Notes: a model not told the origin generated them from the sequence alone. A stretch of 64,000 nucleotides of DNA from Syngnathus acus (GCF_901709675.1 NC_051101.1:14407416-14471415); one strand, 5' to 3'. Positions 30,164 to 45,736 are shown, counted from the first letter of the stretch. Numbers and translations: made by a program.

Positions 30164-32757
30164 TCCCTCAATGGCCAATTGTGACTCTTATGTCAGCGTG
30201 CGTGCGTGTTATGGCAGGCAGCTACTCCAGTCACCACTCATGCTTTTGTTTAAATAAGCCCATACATTTTCCATCCACTGGCTTTTTTGGTTTGCTACTG
30301 TGCTCAATTTGCATGGGTAGCGCATGGTGCATGTGCTCACTGCTCATGACTCAGTGCTGTTGTTTATCAAAGGAAGCCCAACTATGACGACAAATAGTGG
30401 CAATGGAATCATAAGCGACCAATGTCTGTAGTTTGGCCAGATTTAAAACACAAATGAGAAGATTGACGGCATTTTGTCAGTTGACTTTTAGCCTGAGAAC
30501 AGACCGTAGAGGGCAAATATGTACACCCTTGTCCAGCTTTTAATATCATATATATATATAATGTGTTGACTTTCTGCTTGTGCAATTGCAGCCAATGTTG
30601 TGGGAAGTGAGAGAGCGCGTCGAATGCAAAAATACTGATGCAAAAAGTGTCATCTGCCATCCTTCAACATCAATCATTTTGGGAACGTTCCAGAAATGAA
30701 AGATGGGTGGCTTCTTCCTTCAAGTAATTTATTGCAATCCACCCACACCTTCATTTGTTGTCTTTGCAGAGGGCACTGAATGTGCACAGGTCGAGGTTCT
30801 GCTTATTAGACTCAAATATACTGCCCACATGTGCGCAACGTAAACTGAATGTATGGTATGTATGCATGCATGCATGCATGCATGCGCTTGGATTCAGCCA
30901 AAGCCTTTGCAGTTCTGCTGGGACGTCATGGCATCCCTTCCTCGCAGCTTTGATTCATGCAAAGAAATATGGCCGCTTTAGTCAGAGCAAGTTCAGGACA
31001 TGACCGATAGATGATCCAAGGCTTGACTACTTATTTGATCCGTCCACTAAGCCCTACGACTTCCCTGTTCTTTAGCTGCTGAGCGGAAGGAAGCCTAGCC
31101 CTTGACATAAAGTACACTCTGGACTGATGGCCAACCGGTTCAAGGGCAGCAACACATTGATGGAGCATTCAATAAACCTAACATGAGTGTTTTGGGAATG
31201 TGGGAGGAAGCCAACAGAACATATACGTACCTGGAGAAAAGCCACAAAAGCAAGCAAAGGGGAGGACATGCAGAGTCAAGATGACTCCCATCTGCGTGTA
31301 GTTTTCCGCTTGAAGTTAGTGCTGAATTAAAAGCGCTTCAATGGAATGGTAGCAGCTGCTAAGTTGATGACCCAATAACTGAAGCAATAACAGTGCCCAG
31401 CTGATGTCTAGAACTGCTTCCAAAGCTCAGCAGATTTGGCCAGCTTTTCTCTAGACTGCAGTTCAGTGAGTGATGCATTCAATCAAAATACTATTTGCTC
31501 CAAGTATTGTTCACTTTCTCTTACTCGGAAGCAGGTCAAAGTAGACACCCGATCGGTCAGATGAAGTATCTGACTTCAAAGTAGCACGCCCGGCCCGACC
31601 CGACCCGACCCGGCCCGGCCCGGCACGGCACCAAAAGCTGACAAGAGCAACTTCTACAACTGGAAAACATTACCACTACTACTTTGCTCTATTACAGCAC
31701 ATCAAGTCGAAATGTTGACCGCAAACTTTCACGAAGACGGAGGGGGGCGTATTATTGGGAAGGCTCTAAAATGCAAAGGCACACCTTAAGTTAACTGGAG
31801 ATGAAACAAAGGGCGATTGAAGTATGGAGTTGCATTGGAGAAAGCTCCACAGCCCGCCTGCTCGCCTGCTTGCCTAGCACCTCTGTAGCCCCTGAAAGCC
31901 CGCTCTGGCTTCTGCCATGAAGCACCTGGCCAACCCCAGGTGTCTTGCTAACAAGCTTTGACAGCTTTGCTTCATGCAAGTCCAGAAGAGGAAAACGCTC
32001 AAAGATGGGCCTAAAGAGTTGGCAGGTCATGACTGATATCTCCACAGGATGCCCACAGATGAGTAATGGCCAAAGCTAAGCAGGAATAGCTAAGCCTTCT
32101 GCATTCACATTTGAGTCAGGAAGGAGATGTCCATGCTATATTCCTTGGAAGTTTACGACATACAGATGTATCGCCAGAGATGGACACTGGATGTCAGGGG
32201 AAGGTCAGAGAGACCAAGTTGTTTCAAGACATTCGGAGAAGTCTAGCGCAAAAGATCAAGTGGGTTCAAATGAAGTCCGATTACAATCCTGACCAACTTG
32301 GTATTTCTTCATTGAGAAGAAGATCCATGATGGTCTCCACCTGTAAGGGTAGGAAATGTGTGCCCATTCTCTAAGTGTGTGTGTGTGTGTTTTGGCTTTG
32401 ATCTGCCTCCCGTCCTTCTCCAGTTGAAAGGGAAATGTGAGAAGTCACATTTGGCACAATGGTGCTCTCACCTCTGAGCTTTGATGATAGGACAGACTAA
32501 GTAGTCCAAATTGTGGCCGTCTCTGTCATCCACACTCACCCGCACACAATGCAGGATGGATGGATGGGTTGGATGGGTGTCATGTAAAGGTGAACGACAT
32601 CTTTTACACTCATCACCAGGCAGGCATTCGAGAACAACTCTAGCCTAACAACTCCAACCAAAGGAGACATGGAAGGGGAAAGAAAAAAAAAATCCTTTTG
32701 TGCTCTCACATATCATGGATGCACTTGTACCTTCCAATAGTAAAACGGATCACTTCC
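28862..32757. other. TRMT11 3' flank and gene-free DNA
   Basis: No exon supported. It contains (GT)n at 29087-29120, (CTTT)n at about 30106-30165, a TA run near 30548, (GCAT)n at about 30864-30886, and GACCC/GGCCC pentanucleotides at about 31588-31625. Confidence 0.5.
29026..29031 (+). terminator. TRMT11 polyadenylation signal
   Basis: Canonical AATAAA 165 bases after the TRMT11 stop, followed by a GT-rich stretch (29086-29120) that fits a downstream element. A second AATAAA lies at 29259-29264. Confidence 0.65.
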
Positions 32758-33120
32758 TGTCATCGAAGCTTGGACCAGCTTGGTTTATTGGAGAACTCAA
32801 AAAACAGACTAAAAGAAGCTCGACGAGGGACGAGAAGAACTGAACAAAAAGACAAGATAAAGACAAGATAAAGACAAGGACGACAGACAGACAGACAAGA
32901 CTAGAGACGAGAACAATCCGACAGGGGTGTGACACGCAGACACGACTTCTATACGCGACAGGTAACGAGAGAGAGAGGGGGAGAGAGAGAGAGAGAGAGA
33001 GGCAGGTGACTGTCATTAGTACATGGATTGAGAGGAGACACAGGGAGGGAGGGGCGAGCACACAGACACTGACACTGACAGAACTAATGACAACCTCCAC
33101 GTAATGGGCCAGTCGTGACA
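32758..33120 (-). mobile_element. LTR-like dispersed element, copy B, with target-site duplication
   Basis: A 363-bp element, on the minus strand starting TGTCACGA and ending TCGATGACA, flanked on both sides by the direct repeat CTTCC (32753-32757 and 33121-33125). TG...CA ends, a 5-bp duplication and an AATAAA about 25-30 bases from the 3' end suggest a solo LTR. It matches copy A at 6638-7033 in ordered blocks. A GA-rich expansion sits inside at about 32968-33001. No coding capacity. Confidence 0.75.
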
Positions 33121-33479
33121 CTTCCATTTAGCTTAGTCTCCCATCGTGCCATCGACATCCTTAACCTCATCTATGTCAACACACCTCTTTTATTACAAAA
33201 AGAGAGAGGTGAAAGTGCAATGCAAGTCGAAAGCATTGATGGATGGATCAGCTCGTGAATGGCAATCAAGGAAAGGTTAACTGCAGGTCAAATGTGTTTG
33301 CCCACTGGAGGGAGTGAAAGGGCTGTTTCTCCTCAGTCGCTTTCATTTAAGGAGATGCCCAGTCAGTGTGTTATACATTTCAAGAGGAAATAATCATGGT
33401 ATCAAAGTACTGCCGTCAGTGTCATCCATTCCTCGATGCAGCCACATGTGTGGAAGCTCAATGTTGTTCACTCAATCCG

Positions 33480-33571
33480 TGTGTGTGTGTGTGTGTGTGT
33501 GTGCGTGTGTGTGTGTGTGGGTGTGTGTGTGTGTTCTCCCCACCCCACCCCACCCCACCCCACCCCACCCC
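33480..33571. repeat. Compound (GT)n-(ACCCC)n microsatellite
   Basis: A GT tract with single GC/GG changes, then six ACCCC units. The minus strand reads (GGGGT)n, a potential G-quadruplex. Confidence 0.9.
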
Positions 33572-35209
33572 TCAAAGCAAAAAGCCACAGTTTAAGCAAG
33601 CTAAGTCGTCCCATCGTCAAAGCAAAGAGTCGCTGGCAGCTCCTGTTCACTCGTGGCTTCAATGGCTTTGGTCTTCAGCGCAAGCCCTAAGCCTAACCCA
33701 AGTGAAACAGAATAGCTGCTGCACCTGAGGAGAGAGGGAATCCAAGCTCAGGGACTATTCAAGTCCAGCATATCCTTCCAAATGCACACAACAACAACAA
33801 AAGGTTGTACATCAAGCTTACTCATGTTGCAACATTGAGCAAAAGACCTGGTGGTTGCCGCAGCCAAGCCATGTCCGCTATCATGGTGATTACAATACAG
33901 TTTCAAACTCCACTTGATGCATATTTGCGGCAAATTTGCATTCTTGCTGATTCCAGCCTCCCCTCCTTTTTGACCTCATCTTGTTGTTGTTGTTGTTTTT
34001 TAAAGGCGCTATACGGAATGACTGGTGGTTTCGTACTTTTCCTTTGCTACTGCCACCATCAATTGGATTCTTTCTACGTACTAAAGCGTTTGACAATTTT
34101 TCTGTCTCTTGCATTCCAAGTCCATCCTCCTTGGAAGTGGGTGAAGTTGTGCCAGAAATGTTTGCCCTGATGGTTTCCATTCCCAAGTCTGTTTTGTATT
34201 TCCTCCAGCTCCACAGTCATCATGAAGTCACTGCTAAAGTATCTGGCGTTTCAAACAAGAATCAGGAGGAGGGACCATGCATCAGAGATGCATTTTTGAC
34301 ATACCGTCACGGACAAAGCTATTATCCTGCATAAATACCAATTTGTTTCCTCCTTTTTTCCCAATGCAACACAAGAGGCATTTATTGTACAGTTGATTCC
34401 AGATAGGGTTTTGGCCATTTTTTCTGTCTGGCTCTTGTGGTTTATGCGCCAGCCAAGCACAGCGCAGCGCAGCCCAGCCCAGCCCAGCCCAGCCCAGCCC
34501 AGCACAGCACAGCACAGCCCAGCGCAGCACAGGCGTCCCCCTTCTAATGTCCCTATGTCTGCAGCCACTATCACCAACAGACTGTGGATGCGTCTAGCGG
34601 AGTCACCACAAATAATGCTCTTACTTTTTCAGTTTGTCCGCTTCAGCCCAAATGTCCGCTTCACAAGCCAAGTGAAAGGGCTTCACGTGCGTCACCTGCT
34701 TGCTCCTCTTCCAAATGTGTTTGTGTGCCAGCCATCACAGGCAAATCAGACAAGCAAAAAGCCATTGTTTAGCCTCAACAAGTTTCATTCCATTCAAGAA
34801 AAGTGTCTGAGAACCCTCGTTGACATTTTCTTTTGGGACATGGCAACGTTCCTCGGCCACATTTGAGTGTTGACAAGATGCACTTTGTGTGACGACATGC
34901 TACCTGGAAACTTTCCGTTGCCCAAACAGCTGCCGTTGGTCAAACGATGACTTTTGGAAGCCTCACGGCAGGCAGCAGGCAGCAGGCAGCAGGCAACCAG
35001 GGCTGGCTGGCTGGCTGGCTGGCTGGCTCAACTTTGCTATCTCTGTTGCATGTCAAGATAACACATAGCACATTTGCTTCACCTCTGCATTGCTGGATAA
35101 AATGTCGTATAACGCTCTGGCTACGCTCAACTGGTAACACGTGAAGAGAGCTTGGGAAGCGGATGTGCGCCGGCCGATTGCAGCCTTTTACGGGCCACGC
35201 CGGCAGCAA

Positions 35210-35210
<1 letters not shown>

Positions 35211-35254
<44 letters not shown>
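35211..35254. repeat. (TGC)n trinucleotide tract (CTG/CAG)
   Basis: Fourteen to fifteen pure TGC units, not in a recognised exon. Confidence 0.95.
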
Positions 35255-35255
<1 letters not shown>

Positions 35256-37981
35256 CCTTATTGCTTGAAGTTGTTGAATGAAATTGATGAACATAGTTTG
35301 CAAAGTGTAATGAGCACCGCTGATAAAGCCAAGTTCAACAGTTGATTGCTAATGTATCTTTTCTTCCAATTCTATCGATTTCAAAATGTTTTTTTATTCA
35401 TTCAGAAGGAATATTGCTACACCACCATGGTGACTGAGCAATTTCAAGCTGCATTAAAGCTGCTCCGCTTTGGTAGACCGAGTTAACGAAGCCATCCGCT
35501 ATGAAATGTGCCGAATCTGCAAATGCGCTGAAACGCTTTGGAGGTTATGGCTCAACTTCTCAGAGAATGACCGCTGATGCAATGTTTGTCTTTGCTGGTC
35601 ACCGTGATTTTTTATTCATTGATTGATTGATTTTTCCACGGAATATCCGGAACACCGCGTTCCGGCCGTAACAACGTCGCGCTCAGAGAGCTCCGGAATG
35701 AATCCCTAACACTTGGTTGTTCTGCACAGAGATTCCAAGCTCACTTTTTAACATGATGATGCATCAAACTAGGAAAAAATGGATTCTGATGAAAAGGCAG
35801 GCCCACTTCTGACCCCAATCCTGGATCCATTTTGTTTGCTGCTCATTATCATTTTAGTCACCTAAAAGTTGAATCTGGCAGCCTACCCATTTGTAGTTTG
35901 GGCACAAAAAAACAAAACAAAGAACAAATTTGTTGTACTTACTGAACATTCACACAAACAACAGATGACAAAAGTACACTGTCATCTAGAAATAATTGTA
36001 GGCTGTTGAATGTCCTCAATCATTTCATGAGCATCACTTTCTTTGCCTTAAAAGGACACATTGTCATGTGAAAATATCTTACCGGGCAATCAAATTCCTA
36101 TTCAGCCTCTTCATTTATCAATGGATCTTTGAGTCAGGACTCTTGCGTGTGTGAGCGCATGTGTGTGTGTGTGTGTGTGTGTGTGCGAGCGTGTGTGTCT
36201 GCATCTGTGTTTGTTGTGCGAATGTGTGTCTACCGATGCGTTAGCTGGTGTCATAACTCTGTCCGGGACAGTTTTATAAAGTGTGGTGCAAGCGGTGAAG
36301 CGGCACTAAATCACTTTTATTTGCTATGTGTGAGGGTCAGCTCTCTTGACACCCTTGCCTTGCCTGGGCCCGGGCGCGGGCCTGGGCCCGGGCCTGGGCC
36401 AGGGCCTTGACCTGGAACGGTCCTGGACACACCAGGAATGGACTGGCTGCCTTTTGCTATTGCAGCTGTGTTGTTCTAGACGTGTAGTTAAGGGAGATTT
36501 ATTCTTGTTCAAACACGGTTCACCTGAGGAAAAAAGAACAGTTGCCATTTCTTTTTGCAATGCTTAGTTTAGTTTGGATGGTGCGCAACATGGTACTGCT
36601 TTTGGTGCCAGCGCAAATGCTTGCTTATTTTTTTCTCCACTTTTGCTTTCACTTTGTCTCCGTTCTCTCCAACTTACTTGCATAAAACGTGTCTGCTCCC
36701 TCCCTCGCTTGCAATGCCAAGCAAAAAAAAAGAAAAAAAAGTGCCTTGTTGAGTTGGAGGAAAAGTACAAATGGCTCCATTTTTGTGTGCCTAACGTATG
36801 GGTAGTTGGAAGCGCTGGAACGCTTTCTGTTTTTGCCTTTACACGGCCAAACATGATAAATGAGGGGGACGGACGGACGGACGGATCTGTGCTATAGCTA
36901 TTCCTAGTGGCTGATCAATAATTTGCCATTTTTCTCAATCAATCCTGTTTTTGAGGACATCCTGCAATCCTGTCCAAAAAGACGGAACTTCACCACACCA
37001 AAATGCAAAAAGTTGGCTCCATTTATTCAGCTTGAAGGCAAATATGCCAGCCATTATCGGAAGGGTGTTCAATTTGGCAAGCGCATGACGGCAACTTTTC
37101 CCGCTTAATGGTCTATGAATAGTCTTTGATCGCCTTGCAGAGGCTGTAGCCACCACCACCACCACCGCAAAGCAGAGCAGAGCAGAGCAGAAAGTGGAAA
37201 AATGTGTTAAGGCCGAGCCGTAAATGACTTGACAACTATCTGAAAGAGCAGTTATCGACTCGATGCTTTTAAAATGCAGTAGCTGGCTCGATGGCTAACA
37301 ACATGAAGGAATGCAAACAGGGTCAAAAAAGAACAACATGTAAATCAAGTTCTTTGTTCATTTTACAACCATAGCTGTTTGTTAACTTACATTAATTACT
37401 ACATATGAAAGAGTCCGAGCAGCTGCTGCCAACCAAGCTGCTCCTATCACAAAGCAAGCTGGCAAACGACATTTCCAGAAGCTTTCCTTGTCATAAATAA
37501 ATGGCCTTTCTTCAAAGCAGAGAAGAGCGGAAAGCAAAGGGGGGATACGGATGGCCATTCTCCGGTCAGGGCTTCGGACACAGCCAGCGACCATCCCAAT
37601 CTCGGAAATGCGTTCGCAACCCCCAAAGAAGTGAACATTGTTCAGGGAGTTCAGGGTCACATTGCTTGGGAAATCAAATTGCAACCATTGAGTGGTGAAA
37701 TATTCCATCTACAGTACAGTATGGGTTTCACAAAGTGGCCTAGCTTCATTCTATGATCACAAGAAGCACATGATTAGTGTCAGTGGAGCTAACCATAATG
37801 TAAAGCACAAGTGTTTCGAGGCTCTATCGTCTTTCCTCCTCCTCCACCAAAGCAGAAGACTGCACGCTCGTTCAAGTCCTCAATCACTAGTGAGGGAATC
37901 GAACGTGTGCTTTTTTTATGCTCACTTGGCATCACAGTAGTACAGTGTGGTACTGCTATGGAAAGTCAGGCCAGATGGAGT

Positions 37982-38529
<548 letters not shown>

Positions 38530-38567
38530 GCTGGCTGGCTGGCTGGCTGGCTGGCTGGATGGCTGGA

Positions 38568-38642
<75 letters not shown>

Positions 38643-38707
38643 ATGGCTGGCTGGATGGCTGGATGGCTGGCTGGATGGCTGGCTGGATGGCTGGCTGGAT
38701 GGCTGGC
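38530..38707. repeat. (GGCT)n / GGAT tetranucleotide array
   Basis: About 44 units of GGCT. GGAT variants cluster at both ends in a roughly regular order toward the 3' side. The same motif occurs reverse-complemented at 53324-53637. Confidence 0.97.
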
Positions 38708-40187
<1,480 letters not shown>

Positions 40188-41013
40188 TTGTTTCAGGAGG
40201 GTTAAAAGAGTTGCTTCAGGGAAGACATATATTTGTCTTGAACAAATGATGTGTCTTGTAACTGCAGTAAATCATGAGCCGCTGGTCCATGGAATTCAGA
40301 ATTGTGCTTGAGAGCATCACCATTCATCTGCGTGAGCTTCACTTGCTGCCTGAGTTATGGCTCTTCAATGCAAGGAGCTGAAAAATAGACAAATTGGCAC
40401 AAGCCTGAGCAGCTGGGTGAAACTAACCAGACTTGGCACTGTGGCTCACCAAAGAAATGGATCAAAACAACAACTCCACCACATATGGTTGAACTGCTCG
40501 CCTTTTCGAAGCCTTTACTCTGTGTGGAAGTTTTGGCAAGAGCACAACAATGTTAGTCGGTCAGTCAGTCAGTCAGTCAGTCAGTCAGTCAGTCAGTCAC
40601 ACAAGGCAGTCTACTTGATGAACCCCGAGCTAAAACATGATCCTTTAGCCTTAGTTTGTTTATGATTTACTCTCTAAGTAGATTCACCAGGGAGCAAAAA
40701 CAGACACTGGCACAATTACTGTGAGGTAAAAGAATCCTTTTTACAAAGCAAATGAATATGACCTAATGGAAGTCAACATATCAATACAAAGCTGTTTTCT
40801 GTGCATTATTCTGTCAGATGCAGCTCACTCACATGGTTTTGTTCAATGAGCTTCCCATGAGCTAAGACAATGCGAGTCTCTTCTTCAAGCAATTCACTCA
40901 AGTCAAGATTTAGATATTTATTTCAAAGCCAAATGAATGTAAGATGTGAGGCACTGTGGTAGCCTGATTTTGACAACATGTAATCATAACAGAGCGTAAT
41001 GCAGTGCACATTT
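40188..41013. other. Gene-free spacer
   Basis: Contains (GTCA)n at about 40556-40599. No coding signal. Confidence 0.5.
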
Positions 41014-41125
41014 GCCAGAGAGCCAGCGAGCCAGCCAGCGAGCCAGCGAGCCAGCGGACCAGCGAGCCAGCGGGCCAGCGAGCCAGCCGGCCACAGCCAG
41101 CCGGCCGGCCGGCCGGCCGGCCGAC

Positions 41126-41164
<39 letters not shown>

Positions 41165-41165
41165 G
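41014..41165. repeat. AGCC/AGCG and GGCC compound array
   Basis: Units of CCAG-CGAG type, then a self-complementary GGCC run at about 41100-41127, then (AGCC)n. The GGCC core can fold back on itself. Confidence 0.93.
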
Positions 41166-44100
41166 GAGGGCCGCGCTTGCATAGTTCTGCTTCTATTGTT
41201 TACACAGGCACGGGCAGATCGTCTCGGAATATCTAATTATTGAATAGGCCCTCCCTCGGGGATTGTTTGCAGTGTATCTAGGAATTTCTATCAGAGATGC
41301 ATGAACGTACTCATTTCTCTCTGCATTTGAGCAGCGAGCGGCTCCACTCCCGGATGATGGCGCTTCTCCGCCTCTGTCCAAAGGAGGCACCCTATGGAGG
41401 AGATTTCACATCGTCGGATCCATATTATGTTGCTGGAATGGATCTCACTGCATTTCCATCTTTTTGCAAAGTTGCATTTGGCTATTATTCGTCAAGTGAA
41501 TCATGGACTTTCTGATCAGCCAAATGTGGCAAAAGGCCATTCTGACAGGGATTGCTCTATTTTTAGACAATATTCTTTTGACAATTAAGAATATTCCTCT
41601 GTCATTATAAAGGCTAGATAAGATGATTACTTATCGGTCACAATTGCAAATCCATTCATTGTAATCCATTTTGCCATATATGACTGTGTTCAATGCATCT
41701 TATTCTTGACAGAGAACGATTGTTTTAGCAGGTAATGCTCCAAGAGAAAGACGAGCGCAGAAATCAGTCACGCCTGATCTAGTTACACGTGCACAACACA
41801 CAATGCATGTGTGTGTGTGTGTGCGTGTAGCTGCTAGTAGTTGTTGGTGTAGTCTGCATGCAAGCATGCATGCAGACATGCATGCATGCATGTGTTCAGT
41901 CAGGTTATGAGGGTAGCGTGCGTGTTTATTTGTTTGCCTCGAAGATGCCCGCCCAGCCGGCTGCCTGCGTGGCTGCCTGCGTGGCTGCCTGGCTGTCTGG
42001 CTGCCTGCCTGCCTGCCTGGCTGCCTGCCCGCCCGCCGGCCCTCATCCACTTTTGCTTCATTTAAAACATCTGGATGTTTACACAGCTTGATATGAACTA
42101 GGCACATCGCATTATTTTAGCACAGGACCCATCATGTGTTGTCTTTATGCTCTCTCATCTCTTGGCTCATGCTCCACATTCTACACTCCCCCCCCCCCCC
42201 CCCCCCCCACCTGCTTTGGGTCCATCGGTCATCCTGCGCATTTTCTGGCTGTGTTTTTTCTTCCACAGCGCACAATAAAGCCGCATGGAAGGTCTGCTTC
42301 TAATCTCTCCATGCTGGGCTCTCCATTTGTTTTGCTTGTCCAGAGAGCCCACAATGCCGTCCGTTTCCATAGGCCAGGACCCACCGAGTGCAGATTTAAT
42401 TAGATAAAGGCCGATAGTGGAAGGAGCTGGATGATTAAAATTGGACGTGGGGCTTTGAGCACAAAAGCCGGTTGGTCCCGCGGCACTGCGTGGCTCCACA
42501 ACAACTATGTGTTTCACACTGAGAGGGGCAATGAGAAAGTGGGAAGGACGGGAAGGGAAGGGAGTGGGAATGTGACCGCCATGACATACTTGACTCTACC
42601 CTGGACATCACCAAGGCTCTCTGTCCGTGGATTTGCGTTTCCACAACTATGACTCCTAATCTTCCCACCTACTGGCAGAATCATCAACGCCAGTCATTTG
42701 CACCACAAGTATAAAGTACAGTACAGACTTCAAGTGCTTGTCCACTTTTTTCAAATGAACAGTCCTTCATTTTGGAGTTGCCAAAATAGCCTCAAACATG
42801 CATTCATTCACAAAGCCCCAATAATGTCATACTCAAAAGAAAGATTGATTTGTGTGTGTGTGTGTGTGTGTCTTTCAATGAAGAAGGAGCCAGATGTCTG
42901 CAGTAGTTAACTGTCAGACGTTATGAAGCTCACCACCTCATGTTTTTCTTCAAATGATGAACTTTTAAACTGCTTGGGAAGACATGGAACACCTGCATTT
43001 TTTGCACTGTGCTAAAATCCATTCCAACAAAGAAAAAAGAAATTCCTCACTAGAATAGAATAGAATAGAATAGAATAGCATAGCTCAAAAGAAATTCCTC
43101 ACTATTGTGTATTCCTCACAATATAACTACTACTGTTATATTGCTTTCACTGCCTCCTTTTTGTTTAGGATTCTTTATTTCTTTGCACTTTTTTGGGCCT
43201 CACTTGATACTGTACTACTTACTATTACTCGGTGATGCAGTGGTGATCTGTGATAACAACAGACATCATCATTTTCCTGAGGCGCTAAAGTAAAAGCCCT
43301 CCGTCCGTGTAGCTCTGATACAGCAGGTTTGTTTTCAGGCAGACGGACGGACGGACGGACGGACGGACAGGAGTTGGCCAGTGCTGCTGTTTGGGATGAA
43401 ATCAACTCTGCCGTAGACACAGGTCCGGACATGTTTATCTTTGGGCTTTATTAGATGTTGATGTTGGCCGTGTGAGAGAACCACTTGTTTAAAAACCTCT
43501 TTTTAGAGAGAGAGAGCAAGAGAAAGTGGAGCAGGCAGGAAACAAAGACGTCCGTCAGCGGCGCTGCTGCTGCTGCTGCATTTGTGGATTTCATCAAGTC
43601 ACACACGTATGCAGGCATTTTGTTTGGCTGGCATACTGTATATGTAGCACATGAAGCGCAATCACCATTGTTGTTTATTCCTGCTACTTTAGAGGAGGAG
43701 AGTCAAAGTCTGTCACAGTCTGGGAATCCGCTTTGGGCCCACTCCGACCGAGCAAGTGAGGCAGTGAGGCTTTATTTGGACCTTGTCAGCATTGGGAACC
43801 AAAGTGACCTCCACCTGTGGCAGGGCTGTATTTCTCAACGTCAGAGGTTCGTATACCTCGGTGCTATTTAATGATGACAAACAAGGGACTAAATGCTCTG
43901 AGGTCAGAAGATGTCGTACTGCAGCTGAACAAAGACAGCATTGGTCAGGTCCGACGGATGGATGCGCACCCAAGTCTCACCCGTCCATCAACTGTCAAAT
44001 GGCATGCGTGATGCCTACTGGGTTTTGTTGAATGTGTTTCTCTGTATTTTGGTGAGGCTTTGATCACTCATGTGTCGTTTTCCAATCACCTGTATGACTT

Positions 44101-45271
44101 TTTGTCGACAATTTGATTGGTGGCATAAAATGTCCAGTCAGTCAGCCATAAAGGGCATTGACTTTACAATGGCTCTGCCTATTTGCAGCCACTTGTCTCT
44201 CCCCCGGCCCACCTGTGCACCTTGAAATCAAGGTGCTGATGAGCAGCCCCTATCAGCAAATGCCATCTCGGCCTTGTCATCAGCGCCTTGTATGGTCACG
44301 GACGGACGGACGGACGGACGGCTGGGACGGACGGCTGGGACGGACGGCTGGGACTTTCAAAGGTTCTTTGCCAGCTGCAGCCTCCTCTCGCATTCCTTTG
44401 CCCTCCCTCCAGATTTCTTTTTCTCAATTCCAAGTCAAGCTAGTGTGTTTCTAAACGTGCAAAGAGCCATATCAGCGCAGCCCCGACGTTACTGCCGCAT
44501 CGAATACAGCCAGTTTCAAAATACATTCATTCACATAGGACGTCAATGAAAAGACGTCCCTCTCAACGTTGGCCTTTGTTGGCATCAAGGCAGCAGAAGA
44601 AGAAATGTCCTTTTTTATAAAGCAGCCCTAATATCCAAGGCTCTTTTAGACCCACCCGATTGCAGATCCTGGATTTAGCCAAACTATGAATTCACCGGTG
44701 ATACGTATTTCCAAGACACTGAGAAACCACACAAACGGAGGAAAGTTTTGCCCAAGGAACACCTTAAATGGGCAGGCAACATGGAAATTCTTGCACCCTA
44801 AAATGGCACTTTCACTTTATTGGATGGACTCTTCGCTAAGCCATTGATAGAAATCATTGTTGATCTTCATAACTTTGCATTTCAACACATCCTCATAGCA
44901 CGGCACATAGTATTACCATTGCGACACGCTGAAAAAGATCATGTGAAGCTTCAAGCCAATGGAGAAATAGATGGGCATGTTAATGTACAATTTGGACAGC
45001 CAGCGATGATCTCAAACACAAGGCTGAAAGCATGCATGCGAATTGTGCTCATCCGATGAGGGCCACACCGTTATGGGGTTTTTGGAGGCTGATGCCGATT
45101 TTGGGATGAGCAATCTACTGGCTGATTATTATAAAACCTATAGAATGCCCCATCAATGTCGTTAAATGGGCTTCAACTACACGCAGACTTTCATGATTGG
45201 CGGGCCAACTTGGTCCACAGTATAGCAGAAAATGTATTGGACTTTGTTTTTGGCTTACAAGAACAAACGCA
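41166..45271. other. Gene-free DNA with simple repeats
   Basis: No exon supported. Contains GCAT repeats near 41857-41892, GGCTGCCTG repeats at about 41960-42028, 21 C at 42188-42208, (GT)n near 42850-42871, AGAAT units near 43053-43078, (GGAC)n at 43342-43368 and GGAC/GGCTGGGAC units at about 44300-44350. Confidence 0.5.
42188..42208. repeat. Poly(C) run of 21
   Basis: Uninterrupted C homopolymer (G on the other strand). Confidence 0.9.
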
Positions 45272-45392
45272 TAGAATCGAATCGAATCGATCTTTATTGT
45301 CATTGTCACACATGTACAACGAAATTTAAAAAGTGCCAACCGATCAGTGCATAAAATCAAAAATACAAGCTAAAAACACAAAGGCAAGAGCA
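45272..45392 (-). mobile_element. LINE 3' tail (same family as 24430-24777)
   Basis: Reverse complement of the end of the LINE at 24.4-24.8 kb: GAATC tail, GATCTTTATTGTCATTGTCA, CACATGTACAACGAAATTT, then AAGTGCCAACCGATCAGTGC. Severely 5'-truncated, with only 3' UTR sequence left. Confidence 0.85.
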
Positions 45393-45596
45393 TCTTATTG
45401 GCATGTTCACCTTGGAGCACAGCACTTGTGGTTCGGTAGTCTGAAAAGCATCTCAATTATGATCAAACGTGTTTAGAATGGGAAGATTCGATTTCATAAC
45501 ATGGCCAGTTTGTGCACGAAAACATGAAAGTCTTGCCAAGACCTGGTGGAAACTGCCTGGGCCAAATGTGTGGTCACCAAAGCACATTCACAAGTC

Positions 45597-45598
<2 letters not shown>

Positions 45599-45662
<64 letters not shown>

Positions 45663-45675
45663 GTGTGTGTGTGTG

Positions 45676-45736
<61 letters not shown>
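45599..45736. repeat. Long (GT)n microsatellite
   Basis: About 69 GT units with two GC changes, on the plus strand. Confidence 0.97.

Larger units (their letters stand above)
33121..37981. other. Gene-free DNA rich in short tandem repeats
   Basis: No exon supported. Holds (GT)n at 33480-33534 followed by (ACCCC)n at 33538-33571, AGCCC/AGCAC pentanucleotides at about 34455-34528, GGCT units at 35003-35028, (TGC)n at 35211-35254, (GT)n near 36160-36184, a GGGCCTGGGCCC-type patch at about 36365-36407 and short GGAC units near 36866-36884. Confidence 0.5.
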
